A stretch of DNA of 64,000 nucleotides from Crocinitomicaceae bacterium. GTDB taxonomy: Bacteria > Bacteroidota > Bacteroidia > Flavobacteriales_D > Crocinitomicaceae. The notes beneath the pieces are model-generated. The model was not told where the DNA came from. It saw only the letters and a program-made list of their open reading frames with translations, and did no database searches. Below are positions 8,782-17,233 of the stretch, in pieces. The position numbers and the translations under genes were made by a program. The DNA is taken from the NCBI GenBank assembly GCA_023957475.1, contig JAMLHA010000006.1, forward strand, positions 62,001 through 126,000, read 5' to 3'. Positions within the stretch are counted from its first letter, which is position 1; the number at the start of each line of letters is the position of its first letter.

Positions 8782-10152
8782 ATGAAAAGGTTTTTTAATA
8801 GACAATGGGTAATAGGCAATAAGCAATGGGCAATGGGCATTGGGCAACGAGCAATTGGCAATAAGCAAAGGGTAATTGGCAATGAACAATCTATTTTTGC
8901 ATATTGCATATTGCATATTACCAATTCTATCACATATCGCAAATTGCTTATTGCTAGTTGCTTATTGCTTATTACAAATTATTCAAACGCACAAGATAAA
9001 ATCACCCTTCAACAAGCTATTGATACCGCTTTAGTCAATAATCTTACCGTTAAAAATGAAAAATTGCGAACAGAGTATCATCAAAAACTCATCAAATCAG
9101 GTGCGACTATTCCGGCTACAAACATTGGCGGACAGTACGGACAAATCAATAGTTTCTATCCTGATTTGAGTTTAGGTATTTCACAAACACTCAGTTTTCC
9201 AACTGTTTATTCAAGACAAAAAGATTTGCTGACTGAAGAATGGAAAAGCAGTGTTTTGAATTTAAGAATAAAAGAAACTGAATTAAAAAAATTAGTTACA
9301 GAGGCTTATTTCAATCTGCTTTATATTCAACAAAAGAGAAGGTTGTTACTGGAAAATGACAGCTTGTTTTCAGAATTTCTAAGTAAATCCATTCTTCGAT
9401 TAAAAAAAGGAGAAAGCAATATTTTAGAAAAAACAACAGCCGAAAATCAACAAGGACAAATTGCACTTCAACTTTCACAATTGGAACAAGATTGGGAAAT
9501 CTTACAATTACAGTTTCAGTTTTTACTTAATACAAGTACTATTTTTGTCCCTGATGAAAGTGAAGTCTTTTCTCAAAACATATCTTCATTGGAAAACGCA
9601 GAGTTTATTTCTCATCCTTTAGTTCAGTATTGGAAACAACAACAAAACATCGCTGTTGCCAATACAAAAGTTGAAAAATCAAAACTGTTACCAGACATTA
9701 CTTTTGGCTATAATATAATGGGAATGAAAGGTATGGGTGCAAACAATGTGGAATACAACAGTAGTCTTCGTTTTCATTCGGTTCAGTTTGGTTTGGGCAT
9801 TCCTATTTTCAACGGTAGTCAAAAATCAAAAATAAATGTTTCAAAAATAAATGAACAAATAACCGGGAATGAATACAAAGTGAATTTGAGAAACCTCGAA
9901 ACTAACTTTGCACAAGCAATGAAGCAATACCAGAAATATCAAGATGCTGTTTTATATTTTGAAAATACAGCTTTAGAAAATGCTGAAACGCTAAAAACAA
10001 CCGCAAACAAACAATTCCTAAATGGTGAAATCAATTATTTAGAATGGGTGTTGCTAATGAACCAAGCGATAAGTATTCAAAGCGATTATATTGAAGCCAT
10101 ACGAAACAGGAATAATGCCGTAGCAGAAATTAATTATTATCTAAATAAATAG
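8782..10152 (+). CDS. TolC-family outer-membrane efflux protein
   Basis: The 456-residue product has a TolC/CusC-type body (ITLQQAIDTALVNN near residue 75, long coiled-coil helices, two repeats) and should form the outer-membrane channel of the first RND system. The first ~70 residues are translated heptamer repeats: a polar stretch (VIGNKQWAMG type), then a hydrophobic stretch at residues 54-71 (KLLIASCLLLITNYSNAQ) that looks like a working signal peptide. The ATG at 8782 is the only clear start; a start within the repeats is possible. The next gene begins eight bases after the stop. Confidence 0.9.
   Translation: MKRFFNRQWVIGNKQWAMGIGQRAIGNKQRVIGNEQSIFAYCILHITNSITYRKLLIASCLLLITNYSNAQDKITLQQAIDTALVNNLTVKNEKLRTEYHQKLIKSGATIPATNIGGQYGQINSFYPDLSLGISQTLSFPTVYSRQKDLLTEEWKSSVLNLRIKETELKKLVTEAYFNLLYIQQKRRLLLENDSLFSEFLSKSILRLKKGESNILEKTTAENQQGQIALQLSQLEQDWEILQLQFQFLLNTSTIFVPDESEVFSQNISSLENAEFISHPLVQYWKQQQNIAVANTKVEKSKLLPDITFGYNIMGMKGMGANNVEYNSSLRFHSVQFGLGIPIFNGSQKSKINVSKINEQITGNEYKVNLRNLETNFAQAMKQYQKYQDAVLYFENTALENAETLKTTANKQFLNGEINYLEWVLLMNQAISIQSDYIEAIRNRNNAVAEINYYLNK
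8797..8986. repeat. Forward and reverse heptamer arrays inside the TolC gene start
   Basis: Forward units (GGGTAAT, AGGCAAT, AAGCAAT, GGGCAAT) run to about 8890. Reverse units (GCATATT three times, then TTGCTTA-type units) run to about 8986. The reverse half encodes the signal-peptide core of the TolC protein. Confidence 0.85.
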
Positions 10153-10160
10153 TTTAAAAA

Positions 10161-11459
10161 ATGAAAAAGTTAAATAAAAAATATACAATAGGCAAAGGGC
10201 GATGGGCGATGGGCAATAAACAGTCGGCAATGAGCAATGGGCAATATGCAATCGGCAATCGGCACACTTTCTTTGCAAATTGGAAATTGCAAATTGCCAA
10301 TTATAAATTGCAGATTGCTAATTCTATTTATCCCAAATTGTTAATTGCCTATTGTTTATTACTTGTTATTTCGTCTTGTACCAATAAACTAACAAGCGAA
10401 GAACAAGTAAATGTACCAACACAAGGGAATGTTGCCAATCTTACCGGTGCACAATATAAAAATGCCGGAATAGAAATCGGTAAAATAGAAATGCAAAATG
10501 TTTTTTCTGTTTTAAAATTGAATGGAAAGATTGATGTTCCTCCACAGAATATAGTATCAATCAGCGTGCCATTAGGTGGTTATCTGAAATCCACAAAATT
10601 ATTACCCGGTATGCACATTAGCAAAGGAGAAGTAATTGCTGTAATGGAAGATCCTCAATACATTCAATTACAACAAGATTATTTAACTGCCAAAGCCCAA
10701 TTTGCATACAATGAAAGTGAATATTTGCGTCAAAAAGAACTCAACGAAAGTAAAGCAGTAAGTGATAAAGTATTTGAGCAGGCAAGAACAACTTATCAAA
10801 CACAAAATATATTGATAAAATCATTGGAACAAAAGTTGAAATTAATCGGATTAAATCCAAATACTGTTACTGCCAATACGATTACAAAAAGCATCAACAT
10901 CTATTCGCCTATCAATGGCTTTGTTTCTGCCGTAAATGTGAATATCGGTAAATATGTAACCCCAAGCGATGTACTGTTTGAGTTAGTCAATCCAAATGAC
11001 ATTCATTTGGCATTAACCGTGTTTGATAAAGATGTAAACAAATTGGCTATCGGGCAAAAAGTAATTGCGTTTTCCAACAGTAATCCCGATAAAAAATATG
11101 AATGTGAAATCATATTAATTAGCAAAAACCTAAGTAACGACAACGCTACACAGGTGCATTGTCATTTTAAGCAATATGACAAAACATTATTGCCAGGTAT
11201 GTTTATGAATGCAATAATTGAATTGTCAGGTGGCAATGCAACTGTTTTACCCGATGAAGCCATTGTTCGTTTTGAAAATAAAAACTATGTGTTTATCGAA
11301 AAAGGAAACAGACAGTTTGAAATGACGGAAGTACAAATCGGCAATGCAGAAAATGGGTTTTCAGAAATTATGTCTGCTGAAAAATTAGCCAATAAAAACA
11401 TCGTTGTTAAAGGTGCATATCATCTTTTGATGGTGCTGAAAAACACCGATGAAGAATAA
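10161..11459 (+). CDS. RND periplasmic adaptor (HlyD/CusB family) lipoprotein
   Basis: A 432-residue membrane-fusion protein. After a signal region come a lipoyl/barrel-sandwich half (GYLKSTKLLPGMHISKGEVIAV), an alpha-hairpin, the second half (IYSPINGFVSAVNVNIGKYV) and beta-barrel and proximal domains. It should link the RND pump to TolC. As in the TolC gene, the N-terminal ~70 residues are translated heptamer repeats ending in KLLIAYCLLLVISSC; Cys73 would be the lipidated residue. It is the third structural gene of the metal efflux operon. Confidence 0.9.
   Translation: MKKLNKKYTIGKGRWAMGNKQSAMSNGQYAIGNRHTFFANWKLQIANYKLQIANSIYPKLLIAYCLLLVISSCTNKLTSEEQVNVPTQGNVANLTGAQYKNAGIEIGKIEMQNVFSVLKLNGKIDVPPQNIVSISVPLGGYLKSTKLLPGMHISKGEVIAVMEDPQYIQLQQDYLTAKAQFAYNESEYLRQKELNESKAVSDKVFEQARTTYQTQNILIKSLEQKLKLIGLNPNTVTANTITKSINIYSPINGFVSAVNVNIGKYVTPSDVLFELVNPNDIHLALTVFDKDVNKLAIGQKVIAFSNSNPDKKYECEIILISKNLSNDNATQVHCHFKQYDKTLLPGMFMNAIIELSGGNATVLPDEAIVRFENKNYVFIEKGNRQFEMTEVQIGNAENGFSEIMSAEKLANKNIVVKGAYHLLMVLKNTDEE
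10185..10375. repeat. Forward and reverse heptamer arrays inside the adaptor gene start
   Basis: Forward units of GGGCGAT, GGGCAAT and CGGCAAT type run to about 10262. Reverse units (AAATTGC, AATTGCC, AGATTGC, TAATTGC) run to about 10375. The reverse units supply the hydrophobic codons of the lipoprotein signal peptide. Confidence 0.85.
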
Positions 11460-11505
11460 AGTGAAACAAAAAATATTAGTTTAAAAAATTTTAAAAATAA
11501 AAACA

Positions 11506-11970
11506 ATGAAAAATCCAGTAAAATCAATCCTAAAAAAAGTACTTATCGTGCTGATTGTCGCTTTGGCACTACTTCAATTGTATCGCCCTGCGAAAAATAT
11601 TTCTACAGAAGTTTCTGTTAATGCCATAGGACAGCATTATAATGTTCCAGAGCCCGTTGATAAATTGCTAAGAACCAGTTGCTATGATTGTCATTCCAAC
11701 AACACCGTTTATCCTTGGTATGGCAATGTTCAACCAGTAGCTTTATGGTTAGATGACCATATCCGTGATGGGAAAAAACATCTGAATTTTGATGAATTTA
11801 ACACCTATTCTGCCGAAAGAAAACAGAAAAAATTCAAAGAAATAGCAGAAGAAATTGAAGAGGGCGAAATGCCAATGACTTCCTATACCTTGATACATCA
11901 AAATGCTAAACTTAGTCCAGCTGATAAAAAACTTTTGGTGAATTGGGCAAAGGAAATGATGAAGAAATAA
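11506..11970 (+). CDS. Haem-binding domain protein (CxxCH)
   Basis: A 154-residue protein with one N-terminal membrane segment (residues 10-25) and a single cytochrome-c-type motif, Cys59-Tyr-Asp-Cys62-His63. The following NNTVYPWYGNVQP and WLDDHIRDGKKHLNF stretches are typical of the Haem_bd family (PF14376). It should be anchored in the inner membrane with the haem in the periplasm. It lies 46 bases after the adaptor gene, probably in the same transcript. Its part in metal efflux is unknown; a redox role is inference. Confidence 0.82.
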   Translation: MKNPVKSILKKVLIVLIVALALLQLYRPAKNISTEVSVNAIGQHYNVPEPVDKLLRTSCYDCHSNNTVYPWYGNVQPVALWLDDHIRDGKKHLNFDEFNTYSAERKQKKFKEIAEEIEEGEMPMTSYTLIHQNAKLSPADKKLLVNWAKEMMKK

Positions 11971-12012
11971 TTAGAATATAGGAGAGTTTAGCTCAAAGCT
12001 CTAAAAAAAACC

Positions 12013-12047
12013 TTAATTCATAATTCTTCATTTTTAATTCTTAATTC
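12013..12047. repeat. Reverse heptamer array (TTAATTC class), 5 units
   Basis: Five seven-base units (TTAATTC, ATAATTC, TTCATTT, TTAATTC, TTAATTC) abut the ATG of the P-type ATPase. This is the second repeat class of the island, richer in A/T than the GCAAT class. Confidence 0.75.
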
Positions 12048-12048
12048 T

Positions 12049-14547
12049 ATGACATTCAACATTCCTCCACATCTCACAGGACTTAGTTCTGAAGAAGTCT
12101 TAACTTCTCAAAAGAAAAACGGCTTTAACAAAATAAATGCTGACCAAAAAGGTTCTTGGATAACATTGCTTTTGGATATTTTAAAAGAACCAATGTTGCT
12201 TTTATTGATTGCCGTTGCGATTATCTATTTAATTGTAGGCGATTATGGCGAAGCTATTTTTATGTTCGGGGCTATTGTTGCCGTTTCAGGAATTTCTTTT
12301 TATCAGGATAATCGTAGTAAAAAGGCGTTGGAAGCATTGGAAAAACTCAATGAACCTTTGAGTACAGTCATCCGAAATTCAAAAGTAATCCAAATTACAA
12401 CACACGAAATTGCGGTGGGTGATTTGTGTATTATTGAAGAAGGGAAAATGATCAATGCCGATGGAAAAATTGTACACAGCAATGACTTTTCTGTCAATGA
12501 AGCATCACTTACGGGCGAAACATTTTCGGTTTTTAAAAGTCAAGAAACGGAGGATAGAAATGTATATAGCGGGACCTTGGTCGTTTCGGGTTTGGCAGTT
12601 TTTGAAGTAGAAAAAATTGGCGATGCTACGAAATTAGGGAAAATCGGGAAATCCATTCAAGAAATTCAAGAAGAACGCTCTCCTTTGCAAATTCAAATCA
12701 CAAACTTCGTGAAATGGATGGCTGTCATTGGTATTGTCGTTTTCTTGATGGTTTGGGGATATAGTTTTTGGAAATCCGGAGATTGGATTGAAAGTTTATT
12801 GGCAGGGCTAACCTTGGCTATGTCCATTTTACCCGAAGAAATCCCAGTTGCTTTTACCACTTTTATGGCATTGGGAGCTTGGAAATTGATGAAAGAAGGC
12901 ATTATTATCAAACGAAGTAGCGTAGTAGAAACCTTGGGAAGTACAACCGTGATTTGCACCGATAAAACCGGAACAATTACCGAAAATTCGATGCAGTTAA
13001 AAGCACTTTTTGACTATAAAACCAATCAACTTTATGAAGAGGAACAATTGACGAATAATTCACTTTCTGAATTGATACAATTTGCAATGTGGAGCAGTGA
13101 ACCTGTACCTTTTGACCCGATGGAAAAAACATTGCACAAAGTATATGAAGAAACCCAAAAAGAGGACAAACGACAAGCGTTTTCAATGATACACGAATAT
13201 CCGCTGGAGGGAAAACCACCAATGATGACCCATCTTTTTGAAAATGAAAAAAAAGAGCGAATTATTGCTGCCAAAGGTGCACCCGAAGCGATATTGGCAG
13301 TTTCTAATTTACCGGAAAACGAGAAAGAAAAGTTACGGCAGCGTATCAAAGATTTAGGAAAACAAGGCTATCGTTTATTGGGTGTTGCCAAAGCCCATTT
13401 TGAAGGAACTGATTTCCCTGAAAAACAACAAGATTTCAACTTTGAGTTTCTAGGATTTACTATTTTTTATGATCCACCCAAACAAGGTATTCAAGAAGTG
13501 TTTCAACATATTTACGATGCAGGAATTAAGGTAAAAGTGATTACTGGAGATAATGAAGACACCACAAACGCAATTGCACTACAAGCCGGAATTAAAAACA
13601 ATACACCTGCTGTAAACGGTACAGAAATCGTCCATCATTCCGAGACTGAATTGATTGAACTTTCAAGAAAAACTACTTTGTTTACCCGAATGTTTCCCGA
13701 AGCCAAATTAAAAATGGTCAATGCTTTCAAGAAAGACGAAGAAGTGGTAGCGATGTTGGGCGATGGCGTAAACGATGCTCCCGCACTCAAGGTAGCACAT
13801 ATTGGCGTAGCGATGGGAAATAAAGGCACGGAAATAGCCAAAGCAGCGGCTTCTTTGGTGATTATCAATGATGATTTGGATAAATTGGTCGTTGGAATTG
13901 CAGCAGGAAGAAGAATTTACACCAACATCAAAAAAGCAATTCAATACATTATTTCCATTCATATACCGATTATTCTAACTGTTTCCTTGCCTTTGTTTTT
14001 AGGTTGGATTTTTCCGCATATTTTTACACCTGTTCACGTTATTTTCTTAGAATTAATTATGGGACCTACTTGTTCTATTGTATATGAAAACGAGCCGATG
14101 GAAAAAGGAACGATGAGCCAAAAACCACGGAAAATGACCGATACTTTCCTAAATTGGAAAGAATTAAGCATCAGTATCATTCAGGGATTAATGATTACCG
14201 CAGGGGTGTTATTTGCTTATCAATTGACCGTTCAGCAAGGCGGAGATGAAGAAACCACGAGAGCGATGGTTTTTACCACTTTAATTTTTGCCAACATCTT
14301 ATTGAGCCTAACCAATCGCTCTTTTACCTACAGTATTTTAGAAACCTCTAAAAACAAAAACAAACTCTTCCCTATCGTTATCGGTGCAACTTTAGTTTTA
14401 CTTTTTGCAATATTGTATGTGCCTGTATTTGCTCAGTTTTTCCATTTGGATAGCTTGAATATAAACGAATTAGGCACTTCGTTTTTGATTGCTAGCGTGT
14501 CTGTTTTGTGGTTTGAAGGGTATAAATGGTTGAAGAGGAGAAAATAA
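12049..14547 (+). CDS. P-type cation-transporting ATPase (P2-like)
   Basis: The product has 832 residues. An N-terminal cation-ATPase domain (LSSEEVLTSQKKNGFNKI) is followed by the actuator domain (NEASLTGET), the ion-site motif PEEIP at 262-266 and the phosphorylation motif with Asp305 (DKTGTIT). The ATP-binding region and the hinge MLGDGVNDAPAL come next, with C-terminal membrane helices. The PEEIP motif places it with Ca2+/Mn2+-type P2 pumps rather than soft-metal P1B pumps, which have CPC. It probably expels a divalent cation. It sits between the two RND systems; whether it shares a transcript with the first is unclear. Confidence 0.9.
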   Translation: MTFNIPPHLTGLSSEEVLTSQKKNGFNKINADQKGSWITLLLDILKEPMLLLLIAVAIIYLIVGDYGEAIFMFGAIVAVSGISFYQDNRSKKALEALEKLNEPLSTVIRNSKVIQITTHEIAVGDLCIIEEGKMINADGKIVHSNDFSVNEASLTGETFSVFKSQETEDRNVYSGTLVVSGLAVFEVEKIGDATKLGKIGKSIQEIQEERSPLQIQITNFVKWMAVIGIVVFLMVWGYSFWKSGDWIESLLAGLTLAMSILPEEIPVAFTTFMALGAWKLMKEGIIIKRSSVVETLGSTTVICTDKTGTITENSMQLKALFDYKTNQLYEEEQLTNNSLSELIQFAMWSSEPVPFDPMEKTLHKVYEETQKEDKRQAFSMIHEYPLEGKPPMMTHLFENEKKERIIAAKGAPEAILAVSNLPENEKEKLRQRIKDLGKQGYRLLGVAKAHFEGTDFPEKQQDFNFEFLGFTIFYDPPKQGIQEVFQHIYDAGIKVKVITGDNEDTTNAIALQAGIKNNTPAVNGTEIVHHSETELIELSRKTTLFTRMFPEAKLKMVNAFKKDEEVVAMLGDGVNDAPALKVAHIGVAMGNKGTEIAKAAASLVIINDDLDKLVVGIAAGRRIYTNIKKAIQYIISIHIPIILTVSLPLFLGWIFPHIFTPVHVIFLELIMGPTCSIVYENEPMEKGTMSQKPRKMTDTFLNWKELSISIIQGLMITAGVLFAYQLTVQQGGDEETTRAMVFTTLIFANILLSLTNRSFTYSILETSKNKNKLFPIVIGATLVLLFAILYVPVFAQFFHLDSLNINELGTSFLIASVSVLWFEGYKWLKRRK

Positions 14548-14563
14548 TTTTTTCAAAAAAATA

Positions 14564-14613
14564 CTTGCACTATTAAAAAGTTTATTTACTTTTGCGAGTG
14601 AACACTAACTAAC
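14564..14613 (+). promoter_or_regulatory. Promoter and putative TetR operator before the cupin gene
   Basis: CTTG (14564-14567), a 19-base spacer and TACTTTTG (14587-14594) are followed by AGTGAACACTAACTAAC (14597-14613). Spacer and flanks match the TetR gene promoter at 3361-3410 closely. AGTGAACACT is itself palindromic (AGTG-AA-CACT), and AGTGAAC recurs at 14629-14635 just before the start codon. Confidence 0.65.
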
Positions 14614-14638
14614 ATTAAATAAACTAAAAGTGAACAGT

Positions 14639-14965
14639 ATGGCAACATTTGATAAAAAGAAGATTTTCTCTCCGGAATTAGCAATCGAATACTCCGATGG
14701 TGGCGTAATCAGCAAACAAGTAACTAAAAGTAAAGCGGGAAACATCACGCTGTTTTCTTTCGATAAAGGAGAAGGGCTTTCAGAACATACAACTCCTTTT
14801 GATGCCGTTGTGCAATTATTAGATGGCGAAGCTGAAATCACAATTGGAGGTGAAGTTTTTCACTTAGTGAAAGGCAATTCTATTATTATGCCTGCCAATG
14901 TGCCTCATTCTCTTATGGCAACTGAGCGTTTTAAAATGTTGCTGACGATGATTAAAGGCGAATAA
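14639..14965 (+). CDS. Small cupin-domain protein
   Basis: The single-domain cupin has 109 residues with both motifs: G-x5-EHTTPFDAVVQLLDGEAEI (motif 1) and GNSIIMPANVPHSLMA (motif 2). The histidines could bind one metal ion. I chose the ATG at 14639; a GTG three codons earlier lies within the repeated AGTGAAC sequence and is less likely. It is the first gene of the second efflux run. Small cupins of this type often sense or bind small ligands; no reaction can be assigned. Confidence 0.85.
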   Translation: MATFDKKKIFSPELAIEYSDGGVISKQVTKSKAGNITLFSFDKGEGLSEHTTPFDAVVQLLDGEAEITIGGEVFHLVKGNSIIMPANVPHSLMATERFKMLLTMIKGE

Positions 14966-14984
14966 CTATTAATATGCTGTAAAA

Positions 14985-15404
14985 ATGAACGGAAAATACA
15001 ATATCGCAATCGGTTTTATCACTATGGGAGCATTTATGCTCTATGGTTTTCTACTAATTTACCTCAGAGATTTTGCACCCAATGCCGAGGAATGGGCAAA
15101 TTCGTATAGCAACGGCAAGCATTTTGAGGCACGATTGGCACATGTACACGGCAATTTATTTGCTTTTCTAAATATCGTCATCGGCTTTTTGCTTTTGTAT
15201 TTCAAAGAGAATTTACACTATTCAAAAGCCATTTCTTGGTTGGCTATAATCGGGTTGCTGATGCCAATAGGTATTTGGGCAGAACTGTATTTGGGCTTAC
15301 CTCCGATTTTTGTTTTGATTGGTGCACTGTCTATGACAGCTTCTGTTTTTATTGCCGGAATTAGCTTTTTTAAATTTAAAAATGAAAACAAAAAACAACA
15401 TTGA
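14985..15404 (+). CDS. Four-helix membrane protein, function unknown
   Basis: The 139-residue protein has about four membrane segments (residues 8-28, 57-74, 84-102, 107-127). A conserved-looking ARLAHVHGNLFAF motif at the start of the second helix recalls small integral proteins such as styrene-oxide isomerases, in which histidines at this place bind haem. That resemblance is weak and is inference only. It starts 19 bases after the cupin and 3 bases before the next membrane gene, so it is part of the same run. Confidence 0.65.
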   Translation: MNGKYNIAIGFITMGAFMLYGFLLIYLRDFAPNAEEWANSYSNGKHFEARLAHVHGNLFAFLNIVIGFLLLYFKENLHYSKAISWLAIIGLLMPIGIWAELYLGLPPIFVLIGALSMTASVFIAGISFFKFKNENKKQH

Positions 15405-15407
15405 TAA

Positions 15408-15806
15408 ATGAAAGCACTTAAAATAATACAGACTGTTTTGTTAAGTTTCTTTGGCTTATTAACCATATTTATGGCTTCGTCTGTCATTTTTGATTTATTC
15501 GGTATTCGGGAAAAAGAAGGCAACTATGTCTTGTTTATCGTTTACACCAATTTGATATGTGGTATTCTGTATTTGTTGGCTGCTTATACCACTTGGACAA
15601 AACCCAAACTAAGTTTTAAATCTTTACTCTTTTCATTATCCCTGTTGATTATCGCATTTGTTGCTTTTCAATTTTATATACACAATGGCGGAATACACGA
15701 AGAAAAAACGGTAAAAGCGATGATGTTCAGAATTGTATTTACTGCGATAATGACCGGTATTGGTTGGCTGAATTTAAAAAAGAGAAATTTAATTAAAGAA
15801 AAGTAA
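15408..15806 (+). CDS. Four-helix membrane protein, function unknown
   Basis: A 132-residue protein with four predicted membrane helices and a short polar loop with NGGIHEEKTVK between helices three and four. I recognise no family. It starts three bases after the preceding gene and is followed closely by the TolC gene of the second RND system, so it is probably co-expressed with that pump. Confidence 0.65.
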   Translation: MKALKIIQTVLLSFFGLLTIFMASSVIFDLFGIREKEGNYVLFIVYTNLICGILYLLAAYTTWTKPKLSFKSLLFSLSLLIIAFVAFQFYIHNGGIHEEKTVKAMMFRIVFTAIMTGIGWLNLKKRNLIKEK

Positions 15807-15827
15807 AACAAAAAAATTTATCTAATT

Positions 15828-17165
15828 ATGTTAGTAAATACTCACAAACTTGCATTGTCACTTATTCTATTTTTAGGGTGGAATACTGTACAAGCTCAAG
15901 AAGTTTGGACATTAAAACAATGTATTGGCGTAGCAAATGTTTATAATAAAACACTGCAAATCAATAAGAATTCAATAGAAATTAGTAATCAAAGAGAATT
16001 GGAAGCTAAATCAAATTTGATACCTAGACTTACATTGAATGCTGATTACAAATATTTTGTTGAACTACCAACTCAACTTATGCCTTTAAATGCACTCAAT
16101 CCACAAGTTCCAGAAGGTCAGTTTAGAGAACTACAATTTGGAGTGCCACATAACATTGGCGCTAATTTACAATTAACGTTACCTATTTATAATCCACAAA
16201 TTTATGGTGGTATCCGTACCTCACAAGTGGCTGGTGAAATGATGGAGTTAAACTATCAGAAATCTGTAGAACAAGTAGAATATGATATTACTAACCTCTA
16301 CTACAATGCTCAGATTGTACAACATCAATTAAAATTTATAGATAGTAACTTAATCAATATTAACAAATTGCTCTCTTCAATGCAATTATTGCAGGAGCAA
16401 TTATTAGTAAAGGGAACAGATGTCAATAAAATAAAGTTACAAAAAGATCAATTAGAAACACAACGTGATTTAGTAAGTAATAAATATAGTCAGTTATTAA
16501 ATGCTTTAAAATTAAATATGGGTATCGAACTAGGCAAAGAAATTGTTATAGACCCTACTATTCAATTCCAAATTTCAAGTGAAGCAAAAAACAATAACAA
16601 CATTGAAGTACGAATTATTAAATCTCAAAATAGCCTATTGAACTCTGAATTAAAAACATTGAATCAATCACGTTATTTGCCTTCATTCAATTTTGTTGCT
16701 TCTTACGGATTAAACGGTTATGGTTATGACAAAAAACCACACGAATTTTTAAAGTTTTATCAAGTTGGTTTTGTTGGAGTCCAATTCTCTTACCCTTTAT
16801 TTAGTGGAACTGTATTGCAACGTAAAATAAACCAAAAGAAATTAGAAATAAAAAACAATGAGCTTCAAGAACGTTTAGTAACTGATAAAAACAACATGGA
16901 AATAAGTAATATATCCAATCAATTAACGGTAACTAAAAAAGTGATCGTCAACACAGAAAATCAGATAGAACAAGCTAGAAAAATTTATGAGCAAACTGTA
17001 TTGCAACAAAAACAAGGTACTGCAACAATTACTGATGTTTTACTCGCAGACAATGCGCTAAGAGAGGCTCAACAAAATTATCTATCAGCTATCATAGATT
17101 ATTTAAAAGCTGATTTGGAATTCAAAAAATTAACGGGGAATATTTCAATGAAGAATGAAGAATGA
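15828..17165 (+). CDS. TolC-family outer-membrane efflux protein (second system)
   Basis: A 445-residue TolC homologue with a normal signal peptide (residues 1-23, ending VQAQ), in contrast to the repeat-derived one of the first system. It has the usual two-repeat helical body (VWTLKQCIGVANVYNK; C-terminal QQKQGTATITDVLLADNAL). It should be the outer-membrane channel for the HAE1-type pump downstream. The stop codon lies within the GAAGAAT heptamer array. Confidence 0.92.
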   Translation: MLVNTHKLALSLILFLGWNTVQAQEVWTLKQCIGVANVYNKTLQINKNSIEISNQRELEAKSNLIPRLTLNADYKYFVELPTQLMPLNALNPQVPEGQFRELQFGVPHNIGANLQLTLPIYNPQIYGGIRTSQVAGEMMELNYQKSVEQVEYDITNLYYNAQIVQHQLKFIDSNLININKLLSSMQLLQEQLLVKGTDVNKIKLQKDQLETQRDLVSNKYSQLLNALKLNMGIELGKEIVIDPTIQFQISSEAKNNNNIEVRIIKSQNSLLNSELKTLNQSRYLPSFNFVASYGLNGYGYDKKPHEFLKFYQVGFVGVQFSYPLFSGTVLQRKINQKKLEIKNNELQERLVTDKNNMEISNISNQLTVTKKVIVNTENQIEQARKIYEQTVLQQKQGTATITDVLLADNALREAQQNYLSAIIDYLKADLEFKKLTGNISMKNEE

Positions 17166-17226
17166 AGAATAGAGAATGGAGAATGAAGAATGAAGAATGA
17201 AGAATGAAGAATGAAGAATTAAAAAT
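17150..17226. repeat. Tandem heptamer array, 11 units of GAAGAAT type
   Basis: Eleven seven-base units follow one another, eight being exactly GAAGAAT and the others AGAGAAT, GGAGAAT and TAAAAAT. The array covers the last codons of the TolC gene and the spacer before the adaptor gene. Confidence 0.93.
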
Positions 17227-17233
17227 AAGTAAG

